DNA of 64,000 nucleotides from Streptomyces sp. ISL-100 (GCF_018614615.1 NZ_JAGGOK010000012.1:1-64000), one strand, 5' to 3'. Positions 16,617 through 26,698 are shown, counted from the first letter of the stretch. Notes: generated by a model from the sequence alone, not told the origin. Translations and numbers: made by a program.

Positions 16617-17414
16617 ATGAGTACCTTCGCCCGTACGGTGCGCTTGGTGGTCCTGGGCGGAGGGATGTCCTATCGCGCCCTGTTCAACTGGACGAGCCCC
16701 CCGATCTTCATCGGGACCCTGATCGTCAGTCCGCTCTTCCAGATCTTCTTCTTCGTCCATGTGGGCCGGACGCTGGGGGTGGCGGACGACCGTTTCTACC
16801 TCATCGGCAACACCGTGCTCGCGGCGAGCGTGTCCTGCGTATACGGCGGTGTCATGGCCGTGTCCAAGGAACGCCGCTGCGGAACCCTCGGGACGGTCCT
16901 CCTCAGCCCGCGGGCCCGGGTCCCGCTGTGGGCCGGGCGTGTCCTGCCGTACGTGGGCAACGGCTTCCTGGTCATGTGCTTCATGCTGGTGGCGGGATCG
17001 CTGGCCCTGGGAGTCGAACTGCCGCTGTCCGTCGTCGGCGGTGTGGTCGTGACCTTTGTGGTGTCGGCGGTCTCCTGTGCCTTCTTCGGTCTGTCCCTGG
17101 GGGCGTTCTCGCTCCGGGTGCGGGACGCGTCCGTCGTCTCGAACATGGCCTTCACGCTCCTGATCCTCTTCAGCGGCGCGAACCTCCCGCACGAGGCCAT
17201 GCCGGACTGGATGCGGGCCGTCGCGACCGTGACACCCATGTCGCACGGCATCGAAGCCCTCCGTGAGCTCTTCGCGGGAGCCTCCTACTCCGCCATCTGG
17301 CCCGACCTCGCGGCCGAGGGCGCACTGGCAGTCGGCTACGCGGCCCTGGCCCTGGTCCTGCTGCGCCACTTCGAGCGGCAGAGCCGGGCGACGGCCTCCC
17401 TGGACATCGCGTGA
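16617..17414 (+). CDS. ABC-2 type permease, subunit 2
   Basis: This 265-aa membrane protein has about six hydrophobic spans and an ABC-2 fold, with the family-typical LFSGANLPHEAMPDWM and VTPMSHGIEALRELFAG stretches. It starts 13 nt after subunit 1. Together with the ATPase it makes a complete DrrAB-like exporter with two different permeases. It closes the exporter sub-operon; the following kinase gene has its own ribosome binding site. Confidence 0.88.
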   Translation: MSTFARTVRLVVLGGGMSYRALFNWTSPPIFIGTLIVSPLFQIFFFVHVGRTLGVADDRFYLIGNTVLAASVSCVYGGVMAVSKERRCGTLGTVLLSPRARVPLWAGRVLPYVGNGFLVMCFMLVAGSLALGVELPLSVVGGVVVTFVVSAVSCAFFGLSLGAFSLRVRDASVVSNMAFTLLILFSGANLPHEAMPDWMRAVATVTPMSHGIEALRELFAGASYSAIWPDLAAEGALAVGYAALALVLLRHFERQSRATASLDIA

Positions 17415-17507
17415 GGACTGGCGGGAGCAACATGTTCGACGTGCCGTCCGTCGCCGGCTCTGCGGCGATCGACAGAAGGAGCTATTGCGGTGTGAGTCAC
17501 GGCAACC

Positions 17508-18350
17508 TTGGGTGAGCTCTATCAAGGTCCCTTCTGGCAGGACCTCGAACCGCACATAGCCATTGTCTCGCTGCCGGTCGACAAATTCAGCTGGTGCCAT
17601 TTCACCGAGGGTGCGGATGATTCGCCCGGAGATCCCGCCGGCCTGACGGGGAAAGCGAAGTCGGCCAGGGCGATCGAGCTCTTCCTCGAATATTACGGGG
17701 AGAGCCCGCGTCCGGGGCGCTGGGAGTATTTCAGCGAACTCGAAGTGGGCAAGGGGATGGCGAGTTCGACCGCCGACATCGTGGCCACGGTGAGGTGCCT
17801 TTTCAACCTCTACGACATCGCCTACGACCAGCGGGTGGTCACGCACATCCTCGATCGGATCGAGCGAGCCGACAGCGTGTTCATCGACGAGTTCGCCCTC
17901 TACCTGAGCGGGCGGCACCAGGTCGTCCGGAACTTCGGCAGCGATCTGGGCTTCTACACCTGCTACGTCGTGGAGAGCGGGTCGGTCGACACCGAGGCGC
18001 TCGGTACGCGACTTGTCGACCACTATCGCGCGTACGCCGCCGACTACGCGGCCTGCCTCACGGAGCTGAACGGTGCGTTCGCCGTCGGCGACGCACTCCG
18101 GGTGGCGCGGTGCTCCTCCCGCAGCGCGGCGCTCTCGCAGCACGTCGTACCCAAGGCGTCCTACGAGGAGATGGTGGCGCACCAGGAGGCGTTCTCCGCC
18201 GACGGAATCTTCGTGGCGCACACGGGGACGGTCATCGGCTATCTCTTCCGTGCGCGACCGAGTCGATTCGCGATGGACGAACTGTCGTCCTTCTTCAAGC
18301 GGCTCGGACAGCAATGCTATTTCGCAAAGGGGGGCTGGGGTCAGGTATGA
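17508..18350 (+). CDS. GHMP kinase, L-threonine-kinase (PduX)-like; start region frameshifted
   Basis: This GHMP-family kinase of about 280 aa has the ATP-binding motif EVGKGMASSTAD (79-90), similar to PduX-type L-threonine kinases that make O-phospho-threonine. The uninterrupted frame can begin only at a TTG that has no nearby Shine-Dalgarno. A better start is GTG 17492, 10 nt after AAGGAG. It reads MSHGNLG and would continue directly into ELYQGPF if one G were removed from the GGG run at 17510-17512, so a +1 indel is likely. The product would feed the PLP enzyme encoded next. Whether the gene is functional depends on that indel being real. Confidence 0.7.
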   Translation: MGELYQGPFWQDLEPHIAIVSLPVDKFSWCHFTEGADDSPGDPAGLTGKAKSARAIELFLEYYGESPRPGRWEYFSELEVGKGMASSTADIVATVRCLFNLYDIAYDQRVVTHILDRIERADSVFIDEFALYLSGRHQVVRNFGSDLGFYTCYVVESGSVDTEALGTRLVDHYRAYAADYAACLTELNGAFAVGDALRVARCSSRSAALSQHVVPKASYEEMVAHQEAFSADGIFVAHTGTVIGYLFRARPSRFAMDELSSFFKRLGQQCYFAKGGWGQV

Positions 18351-19378
18351 GCACATCGCCGAGGCGGTCAAGACACCGGCGATCATCAGGCTGCAGGACA
18401 ACCTCTATGTGGCCAGATTCGAGACGATGAAGATCTATTCGGCGCTCGCGGCCGTGCGGCACCTGATCGAATCCGGCACGGTGCGCCGTGGTGGAACCCT
18501 GGTGGACAGTTCCAGTGGCATCTATGCCTACGCGCTCGCGCTGGCCTGCCACCAGTACGGCATGAAGTGCCACATCGTCGGTTCGACGACCGTCGACCGC
18601 GTCCTCAAGGTGCAGCTGGAGATACTCGGCGCGACCATCGAGCAGGTCGACCCGTCGGCGAGCCTGAAGCTCGACCAGAAGCAGCGGGTCGAACGGATCC
18701 GGGAGATTCTCGACGAGCGCCCCGACGTCCACTGGATGCAGCAGTACCACAACGACATCCACTACCTCGGGTACCAGGAGTTCGCCGATCTCGTGCGCAA
18801 GGAGATCCACAGCGACGAACTGACCGTCGTGGGGGGTGTCGGCTCCGGGGCTTCCCGGCTCCGGGGCTTCCACCGGTGGCCTGGTCACGTACCTGAGGGA
18901 ATCCCTGCCCGACGTGGAGCTCTGCGGAATCCAGCCGTTCGGCAGCGTCTCCTTCGGAAGCGAGGGGATCGACGACCCGGAGGTCATCATCGCCGGGATC
19001 GGCAGCTCGATCCCGTTCCGGAACGTGCACTACGAGCTGTACGACCGCATTCACTGGATCAGCTTCCGGAACGCGCTGTCGGGCAGTGTCGAACTGCTCC
19101 GGGAGCACGCGGTCTTCGCGGGCCTCTCGACGGGCGCCGGCTACCTCGCGGCACGCTGGGAAGCGCGGCAGGCACCGGACCGCCCCCACCTCTTCATCGC
19201 GGCGGACACCGGCCACCGCTATGTCGACGCGGTGTTCGCCCGGCACGCCGAAGCCCTCCCGCTGGACCGACTCGCCCCCACGCCCGCGGAAAGCCTCCAG
19301 GACCTCACCTTCCCCTGGTCCGTCCTGGACTGGAACCGGCGTCCCTATGACATCAACGAAGCGGAGAACTCCCGTTGA
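18347..19378 (+). pseudogene. Cysteine-synthase-fold PLP enzyme, disrupted by a 16-bp duplication
   Basis: The two halves encode one fold-type II PLP enzyme related to cysteine synthase/SbnA. The first half has the likely Schiff-base lysine in FETMKIYSALAAV and the cofactor-ring loop SSSGIYA. The second half has ASTGG (phosphate loop), SGS and a full C-terminal domain to NEAENSR. They lie in different frames because a 16-bp unit is duplicated exactly in the phosphate-loop codons; removing one copy restores VGSGASTGGLV. The start is also unclear. ATG 18347 overlaps the kinase stop (ATGA) but is one base out of frame with the conserved HIAEAVK segment, so a further missing base near 18350 is suspected. 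It probably used phospho-threonine for beta-replacement. Confidence 0.75.
18840..18871. repeat. Perfect tandem duplication, 2 x 16 bp
   Basis: CGGCTCCGGGGCTTCC occurs twice head to tail with no spacer. Sixteen is not a multiple of three, so the second copy shifts the PLP-enzyme frame. It can be gained or lost by replication slippage and could act as a reversible switch, or it may be an assembly artefact. Confidence 0.95.
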
Positions 19379-20598
19379 TCATCGTCGCTCTGGAATGGCT
19401 GACCTTCGGACTCGACCGGCTGATGGAGGCAGCCAGGCAGCGCGGGGTCGCGGTCCAGCTCCTGACCCGTGACCGCGGTGTCTACCGGCACGACCTCGGC
19501 GGGTCCGGGACCGACGGACTCGACGTCGTCGACCTGGACACCTTCGACACCGAGCAGGTCAAGCGGCATCTGGCCGGAGTCCCCGCTCTCGAGGGACTCA
19601 TCAGTACCACCGACACCTGGAGCCTCACGGCGCTGGACCTCTGGGACGACCTGGACCTGCCGGGCCAGAACCCCGCCGCGGTCCGCCTGACCCGGGACAA
19701 GGCGGCTCTCCGCAACCGGCTGCACGGCGAAGGGCTGTCCCGCGGCGCGGGCATCGCCTTCGAGGCCGGCGGCATCACGGCGGCGGAGCTCGCCGAGCGC
19801 GTCCCGTTCCCCGTCATCGTCAAGGACCGCGCCGGGACAGGCAGCCGGAACGTCTGGCCGGCCGCGTCTCACGACGAGCTCGAGGCGGTGCTGGCGCAGG
19901 CCCGCGAAGCGGAGCTGCGCGGCGGCCTGACCGCCGAGCCCTTCTTCTCCGGCCCGCTGTACAGCGTCGAGACACTCAGCTGGGAAGGCGAGACCCGGGT
20001 GCTGGGCGTCAACAGCCGGATCACCTCCTCGCTTCCCGAATTCCGGGAGGTGGGAGTCGGCTTCCCCGTCGCGTTCCCCCAGGACCGGGCCGCGGAGATC
20101 ACCGAATGGATCACCGGCGTACTCGCCGCGATCTCCTACACCACCGGATTCGCCCACACCGAGTTCATCGTCACCGACGACGGGCTCGAGGTCGTGGAGA
20201 TCAACCCGCGCCTGGGCGGGGGCCTGATCGGCGAGACCATGTGCGAGGCCCTCGGGGTCAACGTCTACGACGCCTTCCTCGACCTCGCCCTCGGCAAGCG
20301 GCCCTCCCTGATGGATCTGCCCCTCACCCCGGTCCAGGGCGCCGCCCAAGTCCTGCTGTACGCCTCGGAAACCGGCGTCTTCGAGGGCCACGAAGGCCTC
20401 GGGCTGCACACGGGCCACCCCGGCGCCCCACGGTTCTACCCGGTCAGGGCGGAGGGCGACCGGATCGCCGACGTCACGGATCAGCGGGGCAACACCGCGA
20501 TCGTGCTCACCACCGGTGAGACGACGGAGATCGCCATGCTCAACGCGCTGTCCGCGGCGGCGAAGATCCGGATCAAGGTCACCCGGGACGACTCGTGA
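19375..20598 (+). CDS. ATP-grasp ligase 1
   Basis: This 407-aa protein has the ATP-grasp layout: a pre-ATP domain (1-100, PurK/carbamoyl-phosphate-synthase-like), an ATP-binding core with VIVKDRAGTGSRN, and the Mg-binding end HTEFIVTDDGLEVVEINPRLGGG. Such enzymes activate a carboxylate as acyl phosphate and join it to an amine, often in dipeptide antibiotics or amino-acid tailoring. It starts with TTG overlapping the PLP-enzyme stop (TTGA), so it is coupled to that gene. With the second ligase it could build two successive amide bonds. Confidence 0.85.
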   Translation: MIIVALEWLTFGLDRLMEAARQRGVAVQLLTRDRGVYRHDLGGSGTDGLDVVDLDTFDTEQVKRHLAGVPALEGLISTTDTWSLTALDLWDDLDLPGQNPAAVRLTRDKAALRNRLHGEGLSRGAGIAFEAGGITAAELAERVPFPVIVKDRAGTGSRNVWPAASHDELEAVLAQAREAELRGGLTAEPFFSGPLYSVETLSWEGETRVLGVNSRITSSLPEFREVGVGFPVAFPQDRAAEITEWITGVLAAISYTTGFAHTEFIVTDDGLEVVEINPRLGGGLIGETMCEALGVNVYDAFLDLALGKRPSLMDLPLTPVQGAAQVLLYASETGVFEGHEGLGLHTGHPGAPRFYPVRAEGDRIADVTDQRGNTAIVLTTGETTEIAMLNALSAAAKIRIKVTRDDS

Positions 20599-21764
20599 GC
20601 CGGGACCGTCACCTTGTCCTGATCGGTCCCCACGCGGCGCTCTGCGAGCGCGCCCGGCGAGCCGGCGTCGGCGTCATCGTGGTGGACACGCCCGGGCGGC
20701 TCACCCCGGAAGTGATCGCCCTCGCGGACCACGTCATCGCCACCGACTACACGGACGTGACACGCACCGCGGAGCTGATCGCCGCTCTCGGCCGGGACCT
20801 GGACATCGTGGGTGCGCTCTCCCTCACCGAGTTCGGCCTGATTCCCGTGGCGCGGATCAGCGAACTGCTCGGCCTTCCCGACAACCCCGTGGAGGTCGTC
20901 AAGAGGGTCAGGGACAAGGATCTGATGCGGCGACGGCTCGCCGGCGACGACCGGTTCTCCGTTCCCGCCGCGCTCGTGAGCGACCGGAACGAGCTCGACC
21001 GCTTCCTCGCGGAGCACCCGGCGCCCGTCGTCGTCAAGCCGCACGACGGCGCCGGCAGCATGGGCGTGCGCCTGATCGACGACGGCCGGATCCCGGACGG
21101 TCTGGCGTACCCGCTGCTGGCGGAGACGTACCTCGACGGACGTGAGTACTCGGTGGAGGCGCTCTCGGTCGGAGGAGCGCACACGATCATCGGGATCACC
21201 GAGAAGGTGCTGTTCGACGACTCGTTCGTCGAACAGGGCCACCACTTCCCGGCCCCGCTGTCCGACGTGGACCGTGCCCTCGTGCACACCTACGTACGGG
21301 ACTTCCTCGACCGGATCGGCCTGCGGGACGGGCTCAGCCACACCGAGGTGATCCTGACCCGTGAAGGGCCCAGGGCCGTCGAGACCCACACCCGCAACGG
21401 CGGCGACCACATCACCGACCTCGTACAGATGGCCACGGGGTTCGACATGCTCGACGCCGCGGTGCGCATCCGGGCGGGCCTGACGGCTGAGGTGCCGGCC
21501 GTCCCCGAGCCGGCCAGGGCGGCGGTGATCCGCTACTTCGCGCCCCCCGCCGGAACGGTACGGGAGGCCTACGGCGCGGCTGCGGCCCGCTACCTCCCCG
21601 GCGTCGCCGACCTCCAGCTGACCGTCCGGCCGGGCGACGAGGTGCGGCCGCCTCGCTCGTCCCTGGACCGGGTCGGCTACGTGATGGCCGTCGGCGCCGA
21701 CCTGGACGAGGCCCGCGGGCACGCCGAGACCGCCATGGAAGCCGTCGTCCTGACGGTCGAGTGA
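20595..21764 (+). CDS. ATP-grasp ligase 2
   Basis: This 389-aa ATP-grasp enzyme is paralogous in layout to the preceding one. It has VVVKPHDGAGSMGV (ATP-binding glycine loop), AETYLDGREYSVEAL, and HTEVILTREGPRAVETHTRNGGD. In the last of these, the usual ENPR Mg-binding motif reads E-T-H-T-R-N, resembling the BacD/DdaF-type ligase subgroup. The GTG start overlaps the previous stop (GTGA). Two adjacent ligases plus one dedicated amino-acid route suggest a small amide- or peptide-linked product. Confidence 0.85.
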   Translation: MSRDRHLVLIGPHAALCERARRAGVGVIVVDTPGRLTPEVIALADHVIATDYTDVTRTAELIAALGRDLDIVGALSLTEFGLIPVARISELLGLPDNPVEVVKRVRDKDLMRRRLAGDDRFSVPAALVSDRNELDRFLAEHPAPVVVKPHDGAGSMGVRLIDDGRIPDGLAYPLLAETYLDGREYSVEALSVGGAHTIIGITEKVLFDDSFVEQGHHFPAPLSDVDRALVHTYVRDFLDRIGLRDGLSHTEVILTREGPRAVETHTRNGGDHITDLVQMATGFDMLDAAVRIRAGLTAEVPAVPEPARAAVIRYFAPPAGTVREAYGAAAARYLPGVADLQLTVRPGDEVRPPRSSLDRVGYVMAVGADLDEARGHAETAMEAVVLTVE

Positions 21765-21786
21765 CACACGAAGGAAACGGATCGCA

Positions 21787-23079
21787 GTGAAAACGTCCGT
21801 CACAAGACGACCGACGATCGTCCCACCCCCCGGGCCCGTCCGCCGGTTCACCCTGGTGGTGCTCCTCCGGTCCGTGGGCAGCGGCCTCTTCATGACCGGC
21901 AGCGCGCTGTTCTTCACCCGTGTCGTGGGGCTGAGCATCGGACAGGTCGGCTTCGGCCTGTCGCTCGCGGCGGGCATCGGCCTGCTGACGATGGTTCCGA
22001 TCGGCCGCCTGGCCGACCGGTTCGGAGGGAAGCCCGTCTACCTGCTGCTCCTGGTCGTCCAGGCGCTGTCGATGGGCGCCTACGTGGTGGTCGGATCCTT
22101 CTGGGCGTTCTTGCTGGTGGCCTGCCTCAGCGCGGTGGCCGACCGCGGAACGGCCGGCACCATCGGCGCCCTCGTACACGGCCTCGGGAACGGGGGTTCG
22201 GATCGGGTCCTCGTCCGTTCCTACCTCCGCTCGACCGGCAACATGGGGCTCAGCGCCGGTGCGCTGCTGGCCGGTGTCGCCCTGCAGGCCGACACGGCCG
22301 TCGGATACACCCTCCTGATCGCGGGCAACGCGCTCATGCTGCTGACCGCCGCGGCGGTGCTGTGTCCTCTGCCCATCGCGGCGAGCGGCCCGCAGACCGG
22401 GACAGCGTCGCGGCAGCACGGCCACGGGAAGAGGAAGCGGTGGGGCGGGGCGCTCAGGGACCGCCGTTACATGACGCTCACCGCCCTCAGCGGAATAGCT
22501 ACCCTGCACTACCACATCCTGGCTTTCGCCATGCCGCTCTGGGTGGCGAACTGGACGTCCGCCCCACGCTGGATGATCTCCGGGATCCTCGTCGCCAACA
22601 CCGTCCTCATCGTGCTCTTCCAGGTCCGAACGGGGCAGCTGGCGACCACACTGACCGGGGCCGCCCGCGCCGCCCGGCTCGCCGGCGTCTTCCTGGCGCT
22701 CGCCTGCGCCGTCATCGGGTTCTCGGCTGACGCGCCCCTCATGACGGCCGTGCTCCTGCTCGCCCTGTGGGGTGTCATCCACTCCGTCGGAGAGCTGCTC
22801 CAGGCGTCGTCGGAGTTCTGCCTCAGCTTCGAGCTGGCACCCGACGACGCGCAGGGCGAATACCAGAGCACCTTCGCGCTCGGGGAGGGGATCGCCCGCG
22901 TCGTCGCGCCCGGCCTGCTCTCGGTCACGGTGCTGTCGATCGGCACCCCGGCGTGGCTTGGGGTCGGGTCCCTGCTTCTCGGTGCGTGCCTCGCGACCTC
23001 GTTCATCGCGCTTCGAGCGAGCCGGGAGCTGCCGGTGGGTGAGCTCCTCGCCCCCGAGCCGACGCGAGCGAGCCCTTAG
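21787..23079 (+). CDS. MFS transporter, probable exporter
   Basis: This 430-aa protein has about 12 hydrophobic segments and the MFS loop 2-3 motif GRLADRFGGKPVY. It belongs to the drug-efflux-like side of the superfamily. The start is GTG with GAAGGAAACGG upstream. It is the last gene of the train, 22 nt after ligase 2. The cluster therefore has two export systems (ABC and MFS), perhaps for different intermediates or for resistance. Confidence 0.88.
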   Translation: MKTSVTRRPTIVPPPGPVRRFTLVVLLRSVGSGLFMTGSALFFTRVVGLSIGQVGFGLSLAAGIGLLTMVPIGRLADRFGGKPVYLLLLVVQALSMGAYVVVGSFWAFLLVACLSAVADRGTAGTIGALVHGLGNGGSDRVLVRSYLRSTGNMGLSAGALLAGVALQADTAVGYTLLIAGNALMLLTAAAVLCPLPIAASGPQTGTASRQHGHGKRKRWGGALRDRRYMTLTALSGIATLHYHILAFAMPLWVANWTSAPRWMISGILVANTVLIVLFQVRTGQLATTLTGAARAARLAGVFLALACAVIGFSADAPLMTAVLLLALWGVIHSVGELLQASSEFCLSFELAPDDAQGEYQSTFALGEGIARVVAPGLLSVTVLSIGTPAWLGVGSLLLGACLATSFIALRASRELPVGELLAPEPTRASP

Positions 23080-23105
23080 ACCAGCCCGGTGGGAAACGGT
23101 TCGCA

Positions 23106-23750
23106 CTAGTGCGGGAAACGATCACCGCTGGCGTCCGCGTATGTCCTGACCAGCATGTTTCGTCGGTGCCCCGCTCCTGCCGGGCACGTGGGAGACGTCG
23201 CCGGAGGCGGGGGGGGGATCCACTCGCTGTTGCCGCCGAACGCGCCGTCGGACGGGAGCGTGCCAGTGCCGTCGATCTCGGCAGCGGGCTGTCGCCGGTG
23301 AACCGGGCGGCGTAGAGGGTGCCCTCGTCGAGCAGGCGCGTGTTGTGGGCGCGCGGCGGGGCTGTTGCCCTTCCGGTAGGTGTGCCGGGAGACGTACTTG
23401 TAGAGGTAGTTGAAGCTTTCGTCGTCGCTCATGTACTTGTCCAGGTGCGGGGCGATCGCGTCCAGGGCACGCGCGAGGCGGTCGCCGTTGAGCAGGTCGG
23501 CCTCGATGTCGAAGACCTCCGCCACCTCCCACTCGCGCGCCCAGTCCCCGACGCGGAACAGCGGCGCGGGAGCGGTCAGCCGGTTCGCCACCAGTACCTC
23601 GATCACCTGGCCGTGCGTCAGGTCCGCCCGCGGATCGGGTGGACACAGAGCGTCGACGATCCCCGCGACGTCCAGCCGGCGCAGAAACTCGGCAGCGACA
23701 GGCAGAGCGCCCAGACGCTTGGTCACCACGGACTCGATCACGACCTCCAT
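23106..23750 (-). pseudogene. IS1634-type transposase N-terminal fragment
   Basis: Residues from MEVVIESVVTKRLGALPVA through LARALDAIAPHLDK match the DUF4277-like N-terminal domain of IS1634/IS4-group transposases. After that the frame degenerates into Arg/Pro-rich noise and the catalytic DDE core is missing. It marks the right edge of the accessory region, mirroring the transposase debris on the left. Confidence 0.7.
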
Positions 23751-24000
23751 GCGTGGGCGTTCCGTCCGTGGCCGCGAGGACCGGGAAGTCATCGACACAC
23801 CCGGACCAACGCGGCCACCCCCTCGATGGGCACCGGCAAGACCGTCAAACCATCTGATTCAGCGACCCGCGAAGTACGGGCCCAGTGACACGCCATCCCA
23901 GCCTGCACACAGGCGTTTCCGCAGGGCAACCCACATTTCCGCACCCTAGACAGCACCCTCAACTGTAGAACTCAAGTCGTAGAGGGCACTGATTCGGCGG

Positions 24001-25110
<1,110 letters not shown>

Positions 25111-25314
25111 GTTGGCGACTTCCTGAAGTGAGGACTGGCCCGGGAGTGGACCGATCCCCCAGTTTACGGGCGGGCGGCGGGAGGCCGACGACGGGAGCTT
25201 CGGGAGGCTTCGGGGGGCGCCGATCGGCCACGTTGCGTCGAACGCAGGGCCAAGGTCGGCCAAAGGGCGTGTCCTGCGCCTGATTCGTCCCTCCCTGCGA
25301 CCTACGTTGTCCAG

Positions 25315-25899
25315 GTGGAGCAACACAGGGCACGTCCCCCTCGTCCCCAGCAGCGGTCGCAGACCCCCCTGCTCCCCTCGGGCGGATCCGCCGACGCCGC
25401 CGCGGTCTACCGGGTGGCAGCGAGACCGGCGCGACCGGTGCCGCCCGTCGTGCTGGCGCTGCGACGGCTGCCCAATCCGCGGCTCACCGGGCTCGGCAGC
25501 GGGCTGTTCGCCGCCGCCGTGATGCTGGTGCTCGGCGGTCTCGACCGGCTGCTGTTCGACGGTTCGCCGGTCGTGTACGGGCTGCTGTTCCTGCCGGTCA
25601 GCGCCCTGACCGCACTATGGGTGCGACCCGCCGATCTGGTCACCGCGCCGATCGCCGTACCCATCGCCTTCGCCGTCGGCCTCGTGCCGATCGCCGGGGG
25701 CGCGAGCGGGTTCGGCAGCCGGATCATGGCCGTGGTCACGGCGCTCGCCGTACACGCGGGCTGGCTGTACGGCGGAACGCTCGTCGCCGGGCTCATCGCG
25801 ACCGTACGCAAAGTGCGGCTGATGACGCGGCGGCGGGCGATCCAGGCCGCCGCCCAGCGCGCCGCCGCCAGGCGTCCGAGCCCGGATCCCGTGGACTAG
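25315..25899 (+). CDS. DUF6542-type membrane protein
   Basis: This 194-aa protein has a Pro/Arg-rich cytoplasmic N-terminus (about 60 residues) followed by three to four hydrophobic segments (LFAAAVMLVLGGLDRLLF, VYGLLFLPVSALTALWV, IAFAVGLVPIAGG, IMAVVTALAVHAGWLYGG) and a basic C-terminus. It resembles a conserved actinobacterial membrane protein usually found next to ychF. No enzymatic motif is visible. The start is GTG. Confidence 0.7.
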   Translation: MEQHRARPPRPQQRSQTPLLPSGGSADAAAVYRVAARPARPVPPVVLALRRLPNPRLTGLGSGLFAAAVMLVLGGLDRLLFDGSPVVYGLLFLPVSALTALWVRPADLVTAPIAVPIAFAVGLVPIAGGASGFGSRIMAVVTALAVHAGWLYGGTLVAGLIATVRKVRLMTRRRAIQAAAQRAAARRPSPDPVD

Positions 25900-25909
25900 G
25901 GCCTGCGGA

Positions 25910-26656
25910 CTAACTACGCGGCGCCGCGCCTGCCGCCATCGCCGCTCCCACGATGCCCGCGTTGTTCTGGAGCTGCGCGGGGACGATCTCCGCACGGATG
26001 CCCTCGATCAGCGGGAGGAACTTCTCGGCCTTGCGGCTCACCCCGCCGCCGATGATGAAGAGCTCCGGCGAGAACAGCATCTCCACGTGCGCCAGGTACT
26101 TCTGCACCCGCCGCGCCCAGTGCTCCCAGTTCAGGTCCTCGTCTTCCTTGGCCTTCGTGGAGGCGTGCTTCTCCGCGTCCTGGCCGTTCAGCTCCAGGTG
26201 CCCCAGCTCGGTGTTGGGCACGAGGTTGCCGTCGAGGAAGAGTGCGCTGCCGATGCCCGTACCGAACGTGAGCAGCAGGACCGTGCCCTTGCGGCCCGCG
26301 CCCGCGCCGAACGTCATCTCGGCGACGCCGGCCGCGTCGGCGTCGTTGAGGACCGTGACCGGCAGGCCCAGGCGGTCACTGAGCATGGCGCGGGCGTCGA
26401 CGTCGATCCATCCCTTGTCGACGTTCGCGGCGGTACGGGTGATGCCGCCCGTGACCACTCCGGGGAAGGTGACGCCGACCGGGCCGCTCCAGCCGAAATG
26501 GCTGACGACCTCATGGACGCACCCGGCCACGCCGGACGGCGTGGCCGGGTGCGGGGTCAGTACCTTGTGCCGCGGCTCCGCCAGGTCGCCGCGCTCCAGG
26601 TCCACGGGAGCGCCCTTGATGCCGGATCCGCCGATGTCCACTCCGAAGACGTTCAT
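25910..26656 (-). CDS. ppgK: Polyphosphate glucokinase (ROK family)
   Basis: This 248-aa protein phosphorylates glucose with polyphosphate or ATP. It has the ROK-type phosphate motif DIGGSGIKG near the N-terminus, VTFPGVV, LNDADAAG (sugar-binding Asp) and LLLTFGTGIGSALF. The length fits actinobacterial PpgK. The Met at MNVFGVDIGG is preferred over one eight codons upstream because it fits the family start. The gene is convergent with the DUF6542 gene. Confidence 0.92.
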   Translation of the reverse strand: MNVFGVDIGGSGIKGAPVDLERGDLAEPRHKVLTPHPATPSGVAGCVHEVVSHFGWSGPVGVTFPGVVTGGITRTAANVDKGWIDVDARAMLSDRLGLPVTVLNDADAAGVAEMTFGAGAGRKGTVLLLTFGTGIGSALFLDGNLVPNTELGHLELNGQDAEKHASTKAKEDEDLNWEHWARRVQKYLAHVEMLFSPELFIIGGGVSRKAEKFLPLIEGIRAEIVPAQLQNNAGIVGAAMAAGAAPRS

Positions 26657-26698
26657 GGACTCAACGTTACGGTGTGGCACTGACAGTGTCGCTGAAAG

